DNA of 64,000 bases from Sclerodactyla briareus (Eukaryota > Echinodermata > Holothuroidea > Dendrochirotida > Sclerodactylidae). Every line of letters begins with the position of its first letter. Within the stretch, counting starts at the first letter, position 1. The stretch covers positions 124,001 to 188,000 of the forward strand of contig JAODTK010002477.1 of assembly GCA_026419785.1 (NCBI GenBank), given 5' to 3'. The notes beneath the pieces were generated by a model, which searched no databases, was not told where the DNA came from, and saw only the letters and a program-made list of their open reading frames with translations. The translations under genes and the position numbers were made by a program. Below are positions 22,440 to 32,805 of this stretch, in pieces.

Positions 22440-23670
22440 GCGAAGTTTCCGTGTGAGAAGCTAGCCCACGCCGCCAGACTGAAGACTGTCTCCCTATAGG
22501 GAGGTGTTGCGCGACGCGTGAGAGAGCTGAGCTGACCCCGGCACCAGTGATCCAGCCAGCGGCCCAGCACGAGTACGGTCGCAGGGAAGAATTCTTGTCC
22601 TACTGTCGTCCCCCGCGTAGACTGACCACCCCCCCCCCCTCCTCCAGCTCCAGTGGAACCGGGAGGCGAGGGGTACGAGTACAAGGATGAAACTGATCCG
22701 GCCCCACAGTTTAGATAGGAGCAGCCCCAGGAGGCTACTACAAGAGGAGGCGGAGGAAACGGCATCCTCCATAGGGAACGGAGATTCCGCAGGATGTGTT
22801 TGCCAGAGCCGACGAGGTCATCCGACGGGTCCGGGGTTTGGTGACCCAGAACCAAAGGAGCCGCTTATTTCTACTGGCGAACCAGTTCAAAATGTCCCTA
22901 AAAACGCGCCATCATAGCCCCCCCCCCCCCCTCTTGTCGTATGCCTGTCAATAGGGAGGCGTACATACGCTTCGAGCGTTTCGCCATCCAGAGGGAGTCC
23001 GCCCGTATGCTAGCGGTGGACGAGGCCCCTTTTCGGTGTTTTCACTGTCCCAGTTATTCCGCTAAACGCTGAGGAAAGCCCCCAGTCGATCGGCGCCATG
23101 CAACAGTAAGAGTGCCTTCACCTCGAGACCCTATCAAAACCTGGAGTCCGCTCGAAGGTCGACACGTGTCTCGGAAGGATGCGGGGTCTCCCAAATGACC
23201 AGTTTGCAACGAGTGCCCGTTCGGGCAATAACGCCATGGATGACTATCCCAGTGGGCCTTCCCATCCACCAGAGCGTTGTTCCAGACCTCCAGCCACGGG
23301 TACGAACATCAGTGCGGAACGGAAAAACAGTTTACCGTGAACCTCAGGGCGCAACCCGAACGCCGTGAGACTCTCCAGGAGGCCAACTGGGATGGAGACG
23401 CCAAGGCGGCGCATCGGAGGCGGCGTTCCTGGCCCCGCGAGGCCGTGGTAGGAACAAACCGCTGCCGGGGTTACAATCAGCTCCGGGGGCCACGTTTTGA
23501 TGATAGGATCTTCCAAACCACGAGGCCGCGGCGAGGATGGACGACCGTAACGCCTCCGCCCATAGGGGGATGCCCAGAACGACGGGTGTTTCCCAGCCGG
23601 TGGGTAGGTGGGATAGAGACCTGTCACACGGATTTTTCGAAGCGCAAAAAACAATTGGAAAAATAGACAA
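22440..23670 (+). other. GC-rich island of protein-like sequence, unidentified
   Basis: This stretch is clearly richer in G and C than its surroundings and translates, in shifting plus frames, into protein-like text. It shows APVIQPAAQHEYGRREEFLS (about 22,540), a proline tract and EGYEYKDETDPAPQF (about 22,670). It then shows DVFARADEVIRRVRGLVTQN and RSRLFLLANQFKMSLKTR (22,793-22,910), and NREAYIRFERFAIQRESARM (about 22,950) with LAVDEAPFRC. An Arg-rich 129-codon frame follows (23,277-23,666). The frame changes coincide with C homopolymers. I do not recognise the family; a gag-like or other element-encoded protein is possible. Open frames on the minus strand here are likely by-products of the GC content. 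Confidence 0.4.
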
Positions 23671-23702
23671 GGGGGATTGGTGCTGGGTATTGACAAAAGA
23701 AA

Positions 23703-23769
23703 GATAGATAGATAATAGATAGATAGATAGTAGATAATAGATAGATAGATAGATAGATGATAGATAGAT

Positions 23770-23819
<50 letters not shown>

Positions 23820-23835
23820 AGATAAGATAGCTATA
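23703..23835 (-). repeat. (GATA)n / (TATC)n microsatellite, LINE tail
   Basis: About thirty GATA units with a few interruptions. On the minus strand the sequence just before it reads AATTTCCTTGCCACAGGATT then GATAAAGTATAGCTATC, the usual 3' end of Rex1-like LINEs, so the microsatellite is that element's tail. Confidence 0.85.
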
Positions 23836-24620
23836 CTTTATCAAATCCTGTGGCAAGGAAATTACATGTCCGCAGTAAACGGTTATAACATAAGCAGTAA
23901 GAACAGTAGAACAATAAAACGCACATGAAAATTAGCAAAACTTAGTTAAGACGAATAAAATGAATGGCACACAGACAGCTGCCTTGTAAAATCTAGATTG
24001 TATAAGGTAATTGCCATGCCTAAGAAAGATGAGCGGTGGCGGTTTGTATTGGAGAGAACAGGTCTAAACCCCCCCCCCCCCCCTCCCCCTGCATTGGGTT
24101 ATCGTCCACACAGCTGGCACAACAGCGGGCGATCCTCGTCTCCCACAGAGACCTCAATTTGTTCCGAACTCGAGAATGAGAGAATGCGAGATGATACCTT
24201 TGACCTTCTTTTCATTTTCTGAATGGGAAAAGCCTTGGTCAGCAGAGAGTAGCATCCTCAGTAGTACTCCTGCTCCCAGTACAGCAAACTGAAGGGGTCC
24301 ATATGGTTGGAAACAATGATCTAAGAGAGGTCAAGACAAAGCGTTCGCAAATCTTCATGGCAACTGACGTTAAAGCAACAGGACGGTATCATTATTTACA
24401 TGAAGGGACTGTCGAATTATTTAGGTACTGTGATGATTGGGATTATGCCACAAGACGGCCATGTCATGTCTTCCTTGGCTTTTCACTGGTCTTTGTGCTT
24501 TTTCGTAGCGTGTTTGCAGGTGTTAGTTCTGGAAGTCTGATTGAGTGAAAAGCCACTGCAGTTCTCTTCTTATTTGACGCCCCATGCTTCCTGTATGTTC
24601 CGTTCTTATGTATGATTTCA
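23703..24620 (-). mobile_element. Rex1-like LINE remnant (minus strand)
   Basis: On the minus strand, 24,395-24,290 encodes YRPVALTSVAMKICERFVL followed by TSLRSLFPTIW. This is the conserved second reverse transcriptase block of Rex1/RTE-type LINEs (NDYRPVALTS..MK..ERLVL). It is preceded by IIPI..VPK and followed, after a frameshift, by PLQFA and EDATL. The palm and YADD box are missing, and the frame jumps to a 3' end at 23,880-23,836 and the TATC tail. The 5' part (to about 24,620) is shared with block B (35,780-36,300), so this LINE predates the A/B duplication. The microsatellite tail is only at this copy. Confidence 0.8.
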
Positions 24621-25820
24621 TCAAGCTCTTCGTTTGTCGTTTTAAAGCGATAGTAGTCTGCTTTATCTGTTATCATTGCGCTCTTGTTACTTGTTTGAGA
24701 TTGTGTACGGCTCACTAAAACTCTTTTGAAAGACGTCTTTTCCGTTGCCAGCTTCATATTTGCTGCCATACATCAACGCGCTTGCAACGTATGCCTCGAA
24801 AACTTTGCTTTTCAATTCGATTTCCAATGTGTTTGTGAGTGATTTTCGTTAGGTTTCAATGGCTGCCATCGCCATACATTTCCATCCTAGTGTCCAGTTT
24901 CCCCCCCCCCCCAGATTTACGAGTTTCCAACTTCTCATTCTCACCTCTCTTAATGATGAAATTTCTTCTGTTTTAGTCTCTGTTGTTTAACTCTTTAACG
25001 TTTCGCTGACGCTGCAATGTTTCGTCACTATAGTTGAGGAAGATATCATCTACACGCTATATGTATACGTAGCTCACGCATTTACAATTCGTGTTATTTC
25101 CATTCATAAATACCTTTATTGGTTTCCTGCATTCTCATTGGTCAAAAAGTTCATTCGAGACCATGTTCGAATCGCCATTCGAACCCTCTCTATTTGCATA
25201 GAGAAAATGGGGAGAATTTATAATTATCTGGAATCTGATTGTTTAGCTGGTGGGAGATAGTTACCATGTGCAAGCCAGCACACAAAGTGAACTTGAAAAA
25301 CATATTAGCCGGTTTGGATAGTTGCTATGGTGATACATTGTGAAGTCTACAGCATCATTCATTTCTATGATACATCACACAGTCTACATAGCGCGGCACG
25401 CACACTAACACTATCTAGTAAACAAAATGATAGCCGCTATAACTACGTTGTGTATTGTACAGTGCCCGCATACATCGTAAACAACCCAGTAGCCTGGCTC
25501 ACAAAATACGAGGCTATGCAACGCTCATCCTCGAAATTTGGGCCTAACAACGCATACTACGCAACTAACGTAGTGCGATGGTTGAAATTATTATTCCGGA
25601 TAATCAAACAATAGTTTGGTCAAGGCCAAATCACTCAACTGTATCAAGTAGCGCTTCGAAATACGGTTAAATGTTTTCGGGGTCACTGACTGCGTAGGTG
25701 ATGCAGTTGCTCTCAACGTTACAAACAGTTAGCTACACAAGTACACAGCTCGTCGGTTTCGAAGTGAGTAAACTTTAAAAATCATGAAAAATACATCACC
25801 TTCATCCAGCCAGAGGTTAC

Positions 25821-25975
25821 CTGTTATGTCTTGGATATCCAACTGAGAGATTGTTTACCAACATTTTGGTGTAAAATTGATCGGTGTCTTCAAAATTGTG
25901 ATAAAGCTGCACGTCGGGTTCAAGTTTCTTCCGAAAGTCCTGCACATAGTTCAGTTTTAAGTTTAGCGCAAGCAT
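25821..25975 (-). CDS. Candidate first exon, copy a
   Basis: Minus strand. An ATG at 25,975 opens MLALNLKLN, then (with a probable indel) DFRKKLEPDVQLYHNFEDTD and QFYTKM, ending just before CAG|GTAACC, a good splice donor (GT at 25,819-25,820). The second copy at 27,802-27,954 preserves the same residues (LEDTDQSYTKIVLDNLSLDI) and the same donor, which argues for coding with a conserved exon boundary. The product is unknown; about 51 residues, acidic, no signal peptide. It lies about 220 bp downstream of the palindrome. Confidence 0.4.
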
Positions 25976-26194
25976 AACAGTGTAGAAACTGCCTGCAGTG
26001 GATTACGCTGTTTGTTGTGTAACTATGAAGAGGACACTCTCTAGTCTCTGATGTGTTTTGGGTTACTTGATTATGTAATTGGCCATTATGATGTCACTGA
26101 CCCGATTTAGGAGAATGTTTATTGAACAAGAGAAAATTGACTTAAAAGTTGTTTTTTCGAGTTCTTTTTATACTTTTTCGAGTTGCATTATTGA

Positions 26195-26364
26195 ATGGGA
26201 TAAAAACGAGGGTGTCGCGGTCTTTTGTTGCATTTAAGACCTCTGAAGACGTCATCGTAGGGGCAAAACCCCTCGCCTTCGGCTCGGGGTTCTAAGCCTC
26301 CACGATGACGTCATCATCGGTCTTAAATGCAACAAACGACCTCGGCACCTCGTATTTATCCCCT
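26195..26364. repeat. Long palindrome, copy a, with TGACGTCA
   Basis: Arms of about 80 bp read inward from GGGATAAAAACGAGGGTGTC and, on the other strand, GGGGATAAATACGAGGTGCC. They pair through TTTGTTGCATTTAAGACC and GACGTCATCGT to a small loop around CGCCTTCGGCTCG. The right arm carries a perfect TGACGTCA (26,306-26,313), the CRE consensus for CREB/ATF proteins. The copy at 28,172-28,353 has the same structure. Confidence 0.85.
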
Positions 26365-26497
26365 TAAACAATAAATGCGCGCGTATATACATACATGCAA
26401 CGTTAGGAATTCCTGTTATCTCATCGGGCTGGACGAGAATCTGTAGTCAGTGAGTGCGTCTTAGTCGATTGTTTGTTTACTTTCAGTTTTCATATAT

Positions 26498-26620
26498 GAG
26501 CATGAACACCTAATCTCCCAGACGGCTATGTAACATTCAGCAAAAAGATGCAAATTATATCTGTTTCATCACAAGCGAAGAACACATCGCAGATTGCTTC
26601 AGGCGAGAAAACGTACGAAA
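26498..26620 (+). pseudogene. Shared coding-like exon 1, block A (broken)
   Basis: This is the block A counterpart of 36,777-36,890. Indels break the frame, but the words YICFI and IADCFR survive. Function unknown. Confidence 0.3.
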
Positions 26621-26628
26621 GTAATTAA

Positions 26629-26945
26629 ATAACGGAAATAACACATGTGAAACAAGTATGAGAGAAGCACTAAGACCAGTGAATAGACCAAGACAGACGA
26701 CTCAAAGACACATGGATGTCCACAATCAACAAGCAATGAGACCACTGGGAACCAAAGAGGGGCCCCCCCGTTGGCAGAAACGACTCACAGCAGGAAGCAA
26801 TGGAGAAATTTTGGAAGCAACTCTGACGGAGGCGTAGTACCTACCAAAGTATATGATAGAGCGTGGAGTAAGAATCATGGCATGATGCGCCCTTGGAAAG
26901 AGCGTGGACTAGTTGATTCAAGTGCGTGAAGGATGGTGTTCACGG
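26629..26945 (+). pseudogene. Shared coding-like exon 2, block A (broken)
   Basis: Counterpart of 37,505-37,767. MREALRPVNRPRR, MDVHNQQAMRPLGTK and QQEAMEKF can be read with frameshifts. The similarity to block B ends abruptly near 26,945, where the second insertion begins. Confidence 0.3.
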
Positions 26946-28347
26946 AACATATGCCGCGTTCTTTTGGACCTCGTATATTACCGGATATCCAGGTATGAGC
27001 GGACAAAAAGCGAGGGGGTTTGTTATTGCGTCACATAAACTTGGAAGCACGTACGGGTTGGATTCAACACTCGATCTTATGGTAAGTACCAAAAGTCACC
27101 AGTTCGAAAGAAGCACCAGTAGCCTGGAGCTATTATATTAAATGGAGAGAACGCGTGAAATATATGAAGCAACTTGGAAATGTCCCCTGGACCCGGACTA
27201 ACACGCGATCACCTTCATGTGCGTTAAATTGTTTGAGCCATCACAGTATGTGTACTCTAACCATGGGAGTATCTATATTCAACTCGAGTAGGAATCAGAG
27301 CAGTTATTGTGTTATAAGATAATCATTGTCTACATAGCGCAGCGACACAAACACATTATGGTAAACAAATGATGCCGCCAAACTACGTTCGTTGTTGTAT
27401 TTGCTACCAGTGCCCGCATGGGCCTATAACGTACACAAACCCAGCCAGCCTGGCTCACAAAATACGAGGCTATGCAACGCTCATCTCTCGAAATTTAGGC
27501 CTAACACACGCATACTACGCAAATAACCTAGTACGATGGTTGAAATCATTATTCCGGATAATCGAAACATAGTTTGTGGCACGGCAAAGCACTCAAATTG
27601 TATCAAGTAGCCTTCGAAATACGGTTAAATGTTTATGGGGTCCATGCCTGCGTAGGTGATACAGTTGTCTCACGTATTACGAAACACACCATAATAGGCT
27701 ACACAAGTTTTCCAACGTTTCGTCGGTTCGAATGTGCGTTTTTATTTTGTTAAACTTTGAAAAATCATGAAAATACATCACCTTTTTCCAGCAGAGGTTA
27801 CCTGTTATGTCTTGGATATCCAACGAGAGATTGTCTAACACTATTTTGGTGTAAGATTGATCGGTGTCTTCTAAATTGAGATAAAGCTGCACTTCGGGTT
27901 CAAGTTTCTTCCGAGAGTCCAGTAATAGTTCAGTTCTAAGTTTAGCGCAAGCATAAACAGTGTAGAAAACTGCAGCATTGGATTACGCTGTATGTTGTGT
28001 ACCTATGCCGAGCCACTCTAGCTCTGATTCGTTTTTTTAGTTTACTCTGATTATGTAATTCGCCATTATGATGTCAATTGACCCGATTTAGGAGACTGTT
28101 TATTTGAACAACAGAAAATGACTTAAAAGTCATTGTTTCGAGTTCTTGTATACTTTTTGAGTTTTGTATTTATTGAATGGGGATTAAAAAAACGAGGGTG
28201 TCTCGGTCTTTGGCATTTAAGACCTCTGAAGACGTCATCGTAGAGGCAAAAACCCTCGGCTTCGGCTCGGGGTTTTGAGCCTCCACGATGACGGAGATAC
28301 GGTCTTAATGAACAAACACCCTCGGCACCATCGTATTTAGCCCCTAA
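26945..28347 (-). mobile_element. Insertion element b (second copy of the palindrome-headed module)
   Basis: From about 27,327 to 28,347 this repeats element a in the same orientation, including the exon at 27,802-27,954 and the terminal palindrome at 28,172-28,353. The part from 26,945 to 27,327 is not shared with a. Block B lacks it: at the corresponding point it has an unrelated stretch of about 125 bp (37,850-37,975), followed by shared sequence. Confidence 0.55.
27802..27954 (-). CDS. Candidate first exon, copy b
   Basis: Minus-strand counterpart of 25,821-25,975. The frame from MQLYLNLEDTDQSYTKIVLD to NLSLDIQDITG is open up to the GT donor at 27,800-27,801, and the ATG equivalent lies at 27,954 in a neighbouring frame. 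Agreement of the two copies in residues and in donor position is the main support. Product unknown. Confidence 0.4.
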
Positions 28348-28353
28348 TTCAAT
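28172..28353. repeat. Long palindrome, copy b
   Basis: The arms open and close with ATTGAAT/ATTCAAT and share the sequence of copy a, including GACGTCATCGTAGAGGC, CCCTCGGCTTCGGCTCGGGG and CCACGATGACG. The perfect TGACGTCA of copy a is disrupted here. Confidence 0.85.
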
Positions 28354-28354
28354 A

Positions 28355-28545
28355 TTAGCTTGTGAGTGACCTGTGAGGTTAAAGTGCCCGTGCGACAGGG
28401 AAGGAAACACGGCTTCATTGCCCCGGACTGAGCGCTCGTCGTGATGTTGAATAGTTTCGAATCTATGCACTAGTCTCGCATACATAGTTTTTACAGATAT
28501 CGCAGCTAGTGCAGTAGATTTTCGAAATTGCTGGCAGCGCATGTG
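28355..28545 (+). pseudogene. Shared coding-like segment 3, block A (broken)
   Basis: Counterpart of 37,832-38,165. CEV.CEVKVP, then SLAYIVFTDI-equivalent codons and AAHVRGGGLSGES remain readable across frames. Unknown product. Confidence 0.3.
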
Positions 28546-28549
28546 AGAG

Positions 28550-29130
28550 GTGGGGGGCTTTCAGGGGAATCGGATGTTGGGAATAGATATCAAACAGTTA
28601 CTTGTATATACCTCTAGTAATCGATAATCAATATCTATACATGGGTAATCTTACGCAATAGCACAGCTAAAGTACCTAACTTTCTAAGTAACGTTGAAGG
28701 TCGTCATGGATGAATATCTAACGTAACGCAGGTATGATAACGTGAACTTTAGTTGACCCCTGTAAGCTAGAGTCCAGAGGTCATATCGGGAACACACTAA
28801 TCAAAACACTGAAAGGCTTAGTGCACTTGAATACTAGGTATGATTTCTTGCCAAATAGGAACGTTAAAAATATTTGCGCAATCGAGCATTCTTCTTTTCG
28901 GGCATTTGAGGGCCAATTCTAAACGCCTAACAGGAAATCAATTCACGTATATGTTCTAAAGCTAATCAGTGAACTGCGCTGCTAATTTGTACATTCTTGG
29001 AAAATTCAACTTCTCGGTATTTTATCGGTTGGTGGTCTCTGAGATTTTATAGAACAATATAAGAAAAACTTCAAGTGATTCTTCTTCCAATACTATTAGA
29101 TCAATCATCAAAACAACCAAGTGAATTTGG
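28550..29130. other. No gene seen (shared with block B)
   Basis: Aligns with 38,170-38,850 of block B. Nothing in it looks coding in both copies. Confidence 0.4.
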
Positions 29131-29139
29131 GGTCATAAT

Positions 29140-29262
29140 GGAATATCTCCCATTCAGTTGCTCAAGTACACTAAATAAAAACTTTCGCCGCCAGCTGATC
29201 GAAAACCGGATACCAAATTTCGTTCAAATATTGATCCATGACAGCCGTTCATGCATCGGAGA
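29140..29262 (-). other. VMDQ...FDQL conserved segment, block A
   Basis: The minus strand reads VMDQYLNEIWYPVFDQLAAK-like codons around 29,244-29,185. Block B (38,870-38,975) and a separate locus at 59,745-59,835 carry the same segment; the last encodes VMDQSCTEFGIPGFIDQLTA. Three copies agreeing in the same frame suggest a coding origin or a dispersed repeat; the protein family is not recognised. Confidence 0.35.
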
Positions 29263-29517
29263 ACTTTGTGTAGGGTATACGTAGAGATGGAGTGACTCGC
29301 CTAGAGACACACCTGGAGCGCTGACCGGTTGTGGTGCAAACATATATACGATCTAAAGCTAGGCGATGTACTCTTAGGGTTGAAACATTTTACTTTGTCA
29401 AACTAATTGACTGAAACCTCTCCATCATTTCGTGTATCGTAGGGGCAAGTTTATCCGTATTAACGCCAATGCGCTTTTCTTCTTGTTGTTTTTCAGATAC
29501 AACGTCTTTAACACAAA

Positions 29518-29733
29518 TCACGCCATCATCCAATACATCTTCATCGTATGTCTGATATCATCGTCAGGTTTCGACCTTTCGACAACGTGAACAGCAACCA
29601 TTGTTTCCCGGGGATTGCACGCAGAAACCGATCGAGAAACCGATCCTCCTGAGCCCGCGTATGCCGTTCCGGATGAGGTATCGTGACGGGGTCGGTGTCC
29701 AATCTCCTCTGTCGGCCCCTCGCTGCCTGTCAA
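29518..29733 (-). pseudogene. Shared coding-like segment of gene X, block A
   Basis: The minus strand reads GSEGPTEEIGHRPRHDTSSG and VERSKPDDDIRHTMKMYW. The block B counterpart (39,512-39,291) has AAEGPTEELGTRSS and FTLSKGRNLTMIS in a shifted frame. Low-complexity, polar; probably downstream of the segment at 30,029-30,398 in the same minus-strand gene. Confidence 0.3.
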
Positions 29734-30028
29734 CTCCTGCTGCTAGGGCACCTAATCTTATTCACCCCGATTGAGATACTCTCTCGTCGGCGATATAAAG
29801 GATATCGTACCAAGTGCGGACTGGGGTCCAGTGACCTCGCCTTGCAGGTGTAGTCCCGTTCGCAAACGTTGAACCTCTTCTTTTTTTGTTTTGACACCGA
29901 AGTGGTCATATCTTAGATTAACCTCCCGTACCGAACTCTTTCCAGGTTTCTTGGAATACAGTCAGCGGTCGCAGCTTCACTAGGTCCCGGTAGACGCGGC
30001 GATAATATGTGACGTTCGTAACACTGCG

Positions 30029-30398
30029 TCACGTAAAAATCATCATCGACATTCGAATCGTGTACGATTCTGTGAGAGCTTCTGTCACGCTCGTCTTGAC
30101 AAGATCAAATGCTTCTTTCCGTAGAACTTTGACCGGTCTGGATGAGTTATGCTGGCGATGTAGGTCAATGATAGTACGGTTTTCTACCTGTAGCTGTCTC
30201 GGTTCCATGCGAACCCCGTCGTATCCACGATATTGGCTCCAATCCGTCGTCACGGAAGGGACCCTCGTGTGAGACGGACTCACCGGTTGATTGGTCGATA
30301 CGCCGCGTCGGTTTTTCGGACGGATTTGGAATCACTACGTTAATATCCTTGGCCTTCTTGTGTTCCGCCAGAAGAGATTCTATTGCCTGTATTGCCAC
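30029..30398 (-). pseudogene. Gene X N-terminal segment, block A (one frameshift)
   Basis: Minus strand. MAIQAIESLLAEHKKAKDIN...VIPNPSEKPTRRID begins at 30,398. After a frameshift near 30,250 it continues as RMEPRQLQVENRTIIDLHRQ then DLVKTSVTEALTESYTIRM. Block B preserves YIDLQNRQNN, DLVKTSVTEALQIVHDFDVD and KFYLKAVSNL in a partly different frame. The predicted protein is polar and partly helical with no recognised domain. Presence in both blocks in the same orientation supports a real gene before the duplication. Confidence 0.35.
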
Positions 30399-32592
30399 GT
30401 GTAATTCAAGCGGTTAACGCTGCTTTGCTCAAGCGCTTAGCATTCTTAGTTCGCGAGGAGCCTATTTGTAACTTTCTCCTTCTTCGTCGCCTGTTCGATA
30501 GCCGATCCTATGAACAAATGGGAAGTAATTGAGCGCACACGGAATGTACCCGCAGCTATCGAACTGGCACAATCCAATTGTCCGTATATACCGTTCCGAC
30601 ATTATGGCAAGATTGATAGCAAAAGATTATACGCGAAGTGATGCATATAAAATGTAGTTTGGATCGTCATGATGCATATGGCCCCCTATATGCTACTGCC
30701 TCTATTCACTACAGATTACTATTCGACGGAAAATTCGGATAACCGACACAAATTACAGTAAGTATGAAGATGATTCATGTTTCTAGATGATATCACATGA
30801 CCGCTGTGGGCGAACCGAAGATCTTACAGTTCACCAACGGAAACTCATAAATCGGTGAAATAACCTATTTGGCGGTTATAAAAGAGATCGCTTGTGGACA
30901 GAGATAAATCACTCCTGCGAAGATGATGATCCTTCAAATACATGTGAACACTATAAAACCGTTGTGATAACACGCAATTAAAAAAATTCCAGAGCGGGCT
31001 AATTGATATTAGCTCTGGCAAAACATACCAGGAACGCTTGCCTGTGAGTGAATATAAATTGACTAAAAACACGGTATATCAAAACAGCAATGAGCTGGCA
31101 CGAGTGAGAGATATGAAGGCATTCTATGCACCCTGATCGATGAAAAGATTGTTGACCCTTTAGTGTTAAGTGAAGCAATTCACGAGGACCTGCAAAATAT
31201 TTCGGTAGTATGTTGACAGGAGTGTAAAATGAAACGCTCGAGGGGCCTTGCATCAAGTGGCAACATCGACAATCACCCGCTGTAACAGTTTTGTTCACAC
31301 CACGAGGTAGGTTGTAGTGTGAACCCTCAAGGAGAGTGCTTTATGAACAGCTTGTGCACCTTGCGCCCGAGCGTTGTTGACCTCTGAAGTTTCGGAAGGA
31401 GGAAAGAGGAGGGCAAATGTATACGAAGCTCGGCAATGGTGACTTTTTTGTCACAGACCTGGAAACAGTTTCAGCAGTTTTTTCAGCATTTTTGCTCAGC
31501 AGAGAGTCCTCCCCCAGGAATATTGCGTCTATTAAGAGTGTTCAAGTAGCAACCTGAAAGTGAGGGTAATCCGACGCAGACGACAACGCGTAGGTGGCCT
31601 ACCACTAATTTTGTCCTGCTATACAGTCTTTCGTGCTGAGCGAACTATAGCCGGAAGGTTAAACAGGTTCGTTTTCAAAGTTTTTTGATAGGACCTTACT
31701 GAAATTCGAACCCCGATCTCCCAGGTGGTAAGTTGACCATTTACGAAAAACGTGTGATCACTAGGAATATGAAGCCACTAGGGGCCTCAGTCCGGCCTCC
31801 GTGACAACGTTTGGCGGTAATCTGTTAGTGAATGAAATCTCCTTAATTGCCCACTTGAACCGGTCGAATGGAGCTCGTCCGCAGTTTGAGACCATCTTGT
31901 TGGCGAGGTGTGAACTGTAATTCGTACGATGTCTCTCTCGAACTTTAGGAGTATGATAACGGAGAGTTTGCATCTAGCGTCGGCAATCTAGCGATAACTG
32001 CTATGTAGGTTATGGAGATGAAACAACGTCATGTTTCTGTAACTCTGCTATGGTCTACCCTAATTGCATTCTACAGCCGACCTTTGGCACCATTCGCCTA
32101 CCTATATATCCAGCTGGAAGTAAAAACCCTGCTGGAATTGCACTCCTTGCGTTGATACTACATGCACATATATTGGCTCTTCCAAATCAAGGTGTCTACT
32201 CGATGACTAAGTTAGAGTAACACAAACTGTATGCTGCTGATACGATGTTACACTTACGAATGCAATTGTTTTGTTGCTTTCTCTTCAAGTTGCGATTACA
32301 GTAAAAAATTGTCTCCCAAGCCCTGCGGTAAGACGATTGCAATCCTTGCGTTGATACTACATGCACATATAGGCCCCTACTGGCAAATCCTGGTGCTCTT
32401 ACTTAGATGTGGTCTCCGCAGCTTTCCTGCAATCTAAAGTTAGAGTTACAACAAACTGTATGTTGTTGATACGATGTACACGTACAAATGCAATTGCTTT
32501 GTTTTTCAATGTGGCACGCACGGGGTCTCTTTTCTCTCTTCAAGTTAAAAGCATTAGGCTCCAATTGCCTCTCCAGTTAATATAAACAGCTC

Positions 32593-32805
32593 TTGCTAAA
32601 GGATGACCTCGAATTAGCCACCCAGCCAGCATTCTGGTTAAGAAATGTTTTGGGCTACCGAGATTGCAGTTTCACTGTGTGGCATAGATTGAACGGTACT
32701 AGACGGTACCTAATCGCGAACGCGTTCTTCACGCCGATCTCCGAGGGGTCGTACGTTATATCAGAAAGTAGTCCGCAGTTTCCCCGGGAAATACTTGAAG
32801 CTTAG
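32593..32805 (+). CDS. Conserved 70-codon frame, block A
   Basis: Plus-strand open frame encoding KDDLELATQPAFWLRNVLGY, SFTVWHRLNGTRRY and SEGSYVISESSPQFPREILEA, ending at a stop. Block B (41,965-42,163) preserves KG.P...KP..WF and the downstream residues across indels. An upstream boundary is not clear, so this is best regarded as a last exon or fragment of an unidentified protein. Confidence 0.3.
   Translation: MLKDDLELATQPAFWLRNVLGYRDCSFTVWHRLNGTRRYLIANAFFTPISEGSYVISESSPQFPREILEA

Larger units (their letters stand above)
25095..26364 (-). mobile_element. Insertion element a with terminal palindrome and a spliced-looking exon
   Basis: Absent from block B, where flanking sequence joins directly near 36,630. 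Its right end is a near-perfect palindrome (26,195-26,364). Reading on the minus strand from that palindrome, a coding-like exon follows at 25,821-25,975. The portion from about 25,382 to the palindrome is repeated at 27,327-28,347. I see no transposase motif, so the class of element is unknown. Confidence 0.55.

Noticed and set aside
23703..23835. Centromeric or telomeric repeat
   Set aside because: The GATA tract is short and joined to a recognisable LINE 3' end on the minus strand.
22427..23856. Long minus-strand frames of 142-170 codons in the GC-rich island and GATA repeat
   Set aside because: They arise from high GC content and from the TATC repeat (poly Ile/Tyr/Leu/Ser); the plus-strand frames have more natural composition.
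25382..28347. The two 1-kb direct repeats as LTRs of a retrotransposon
   Set aside because: They end in a long palindrome rather than TG...CA, the sequence between them is shared with block B as ordinary flank, and no gag, protease, reverse transcriptase or primer-binding site lies between them.
31702..31735. tRNA-like B box (minus strand GGGGTTCGAATTTC), also at 41,378-41,411 in block B
   Set aside because: The TTCGAAT word is present, but the flanking T-stem does not pair and no A box or acceptor stem fits at the right distance. At most a degraded tRNA or SINE relic.
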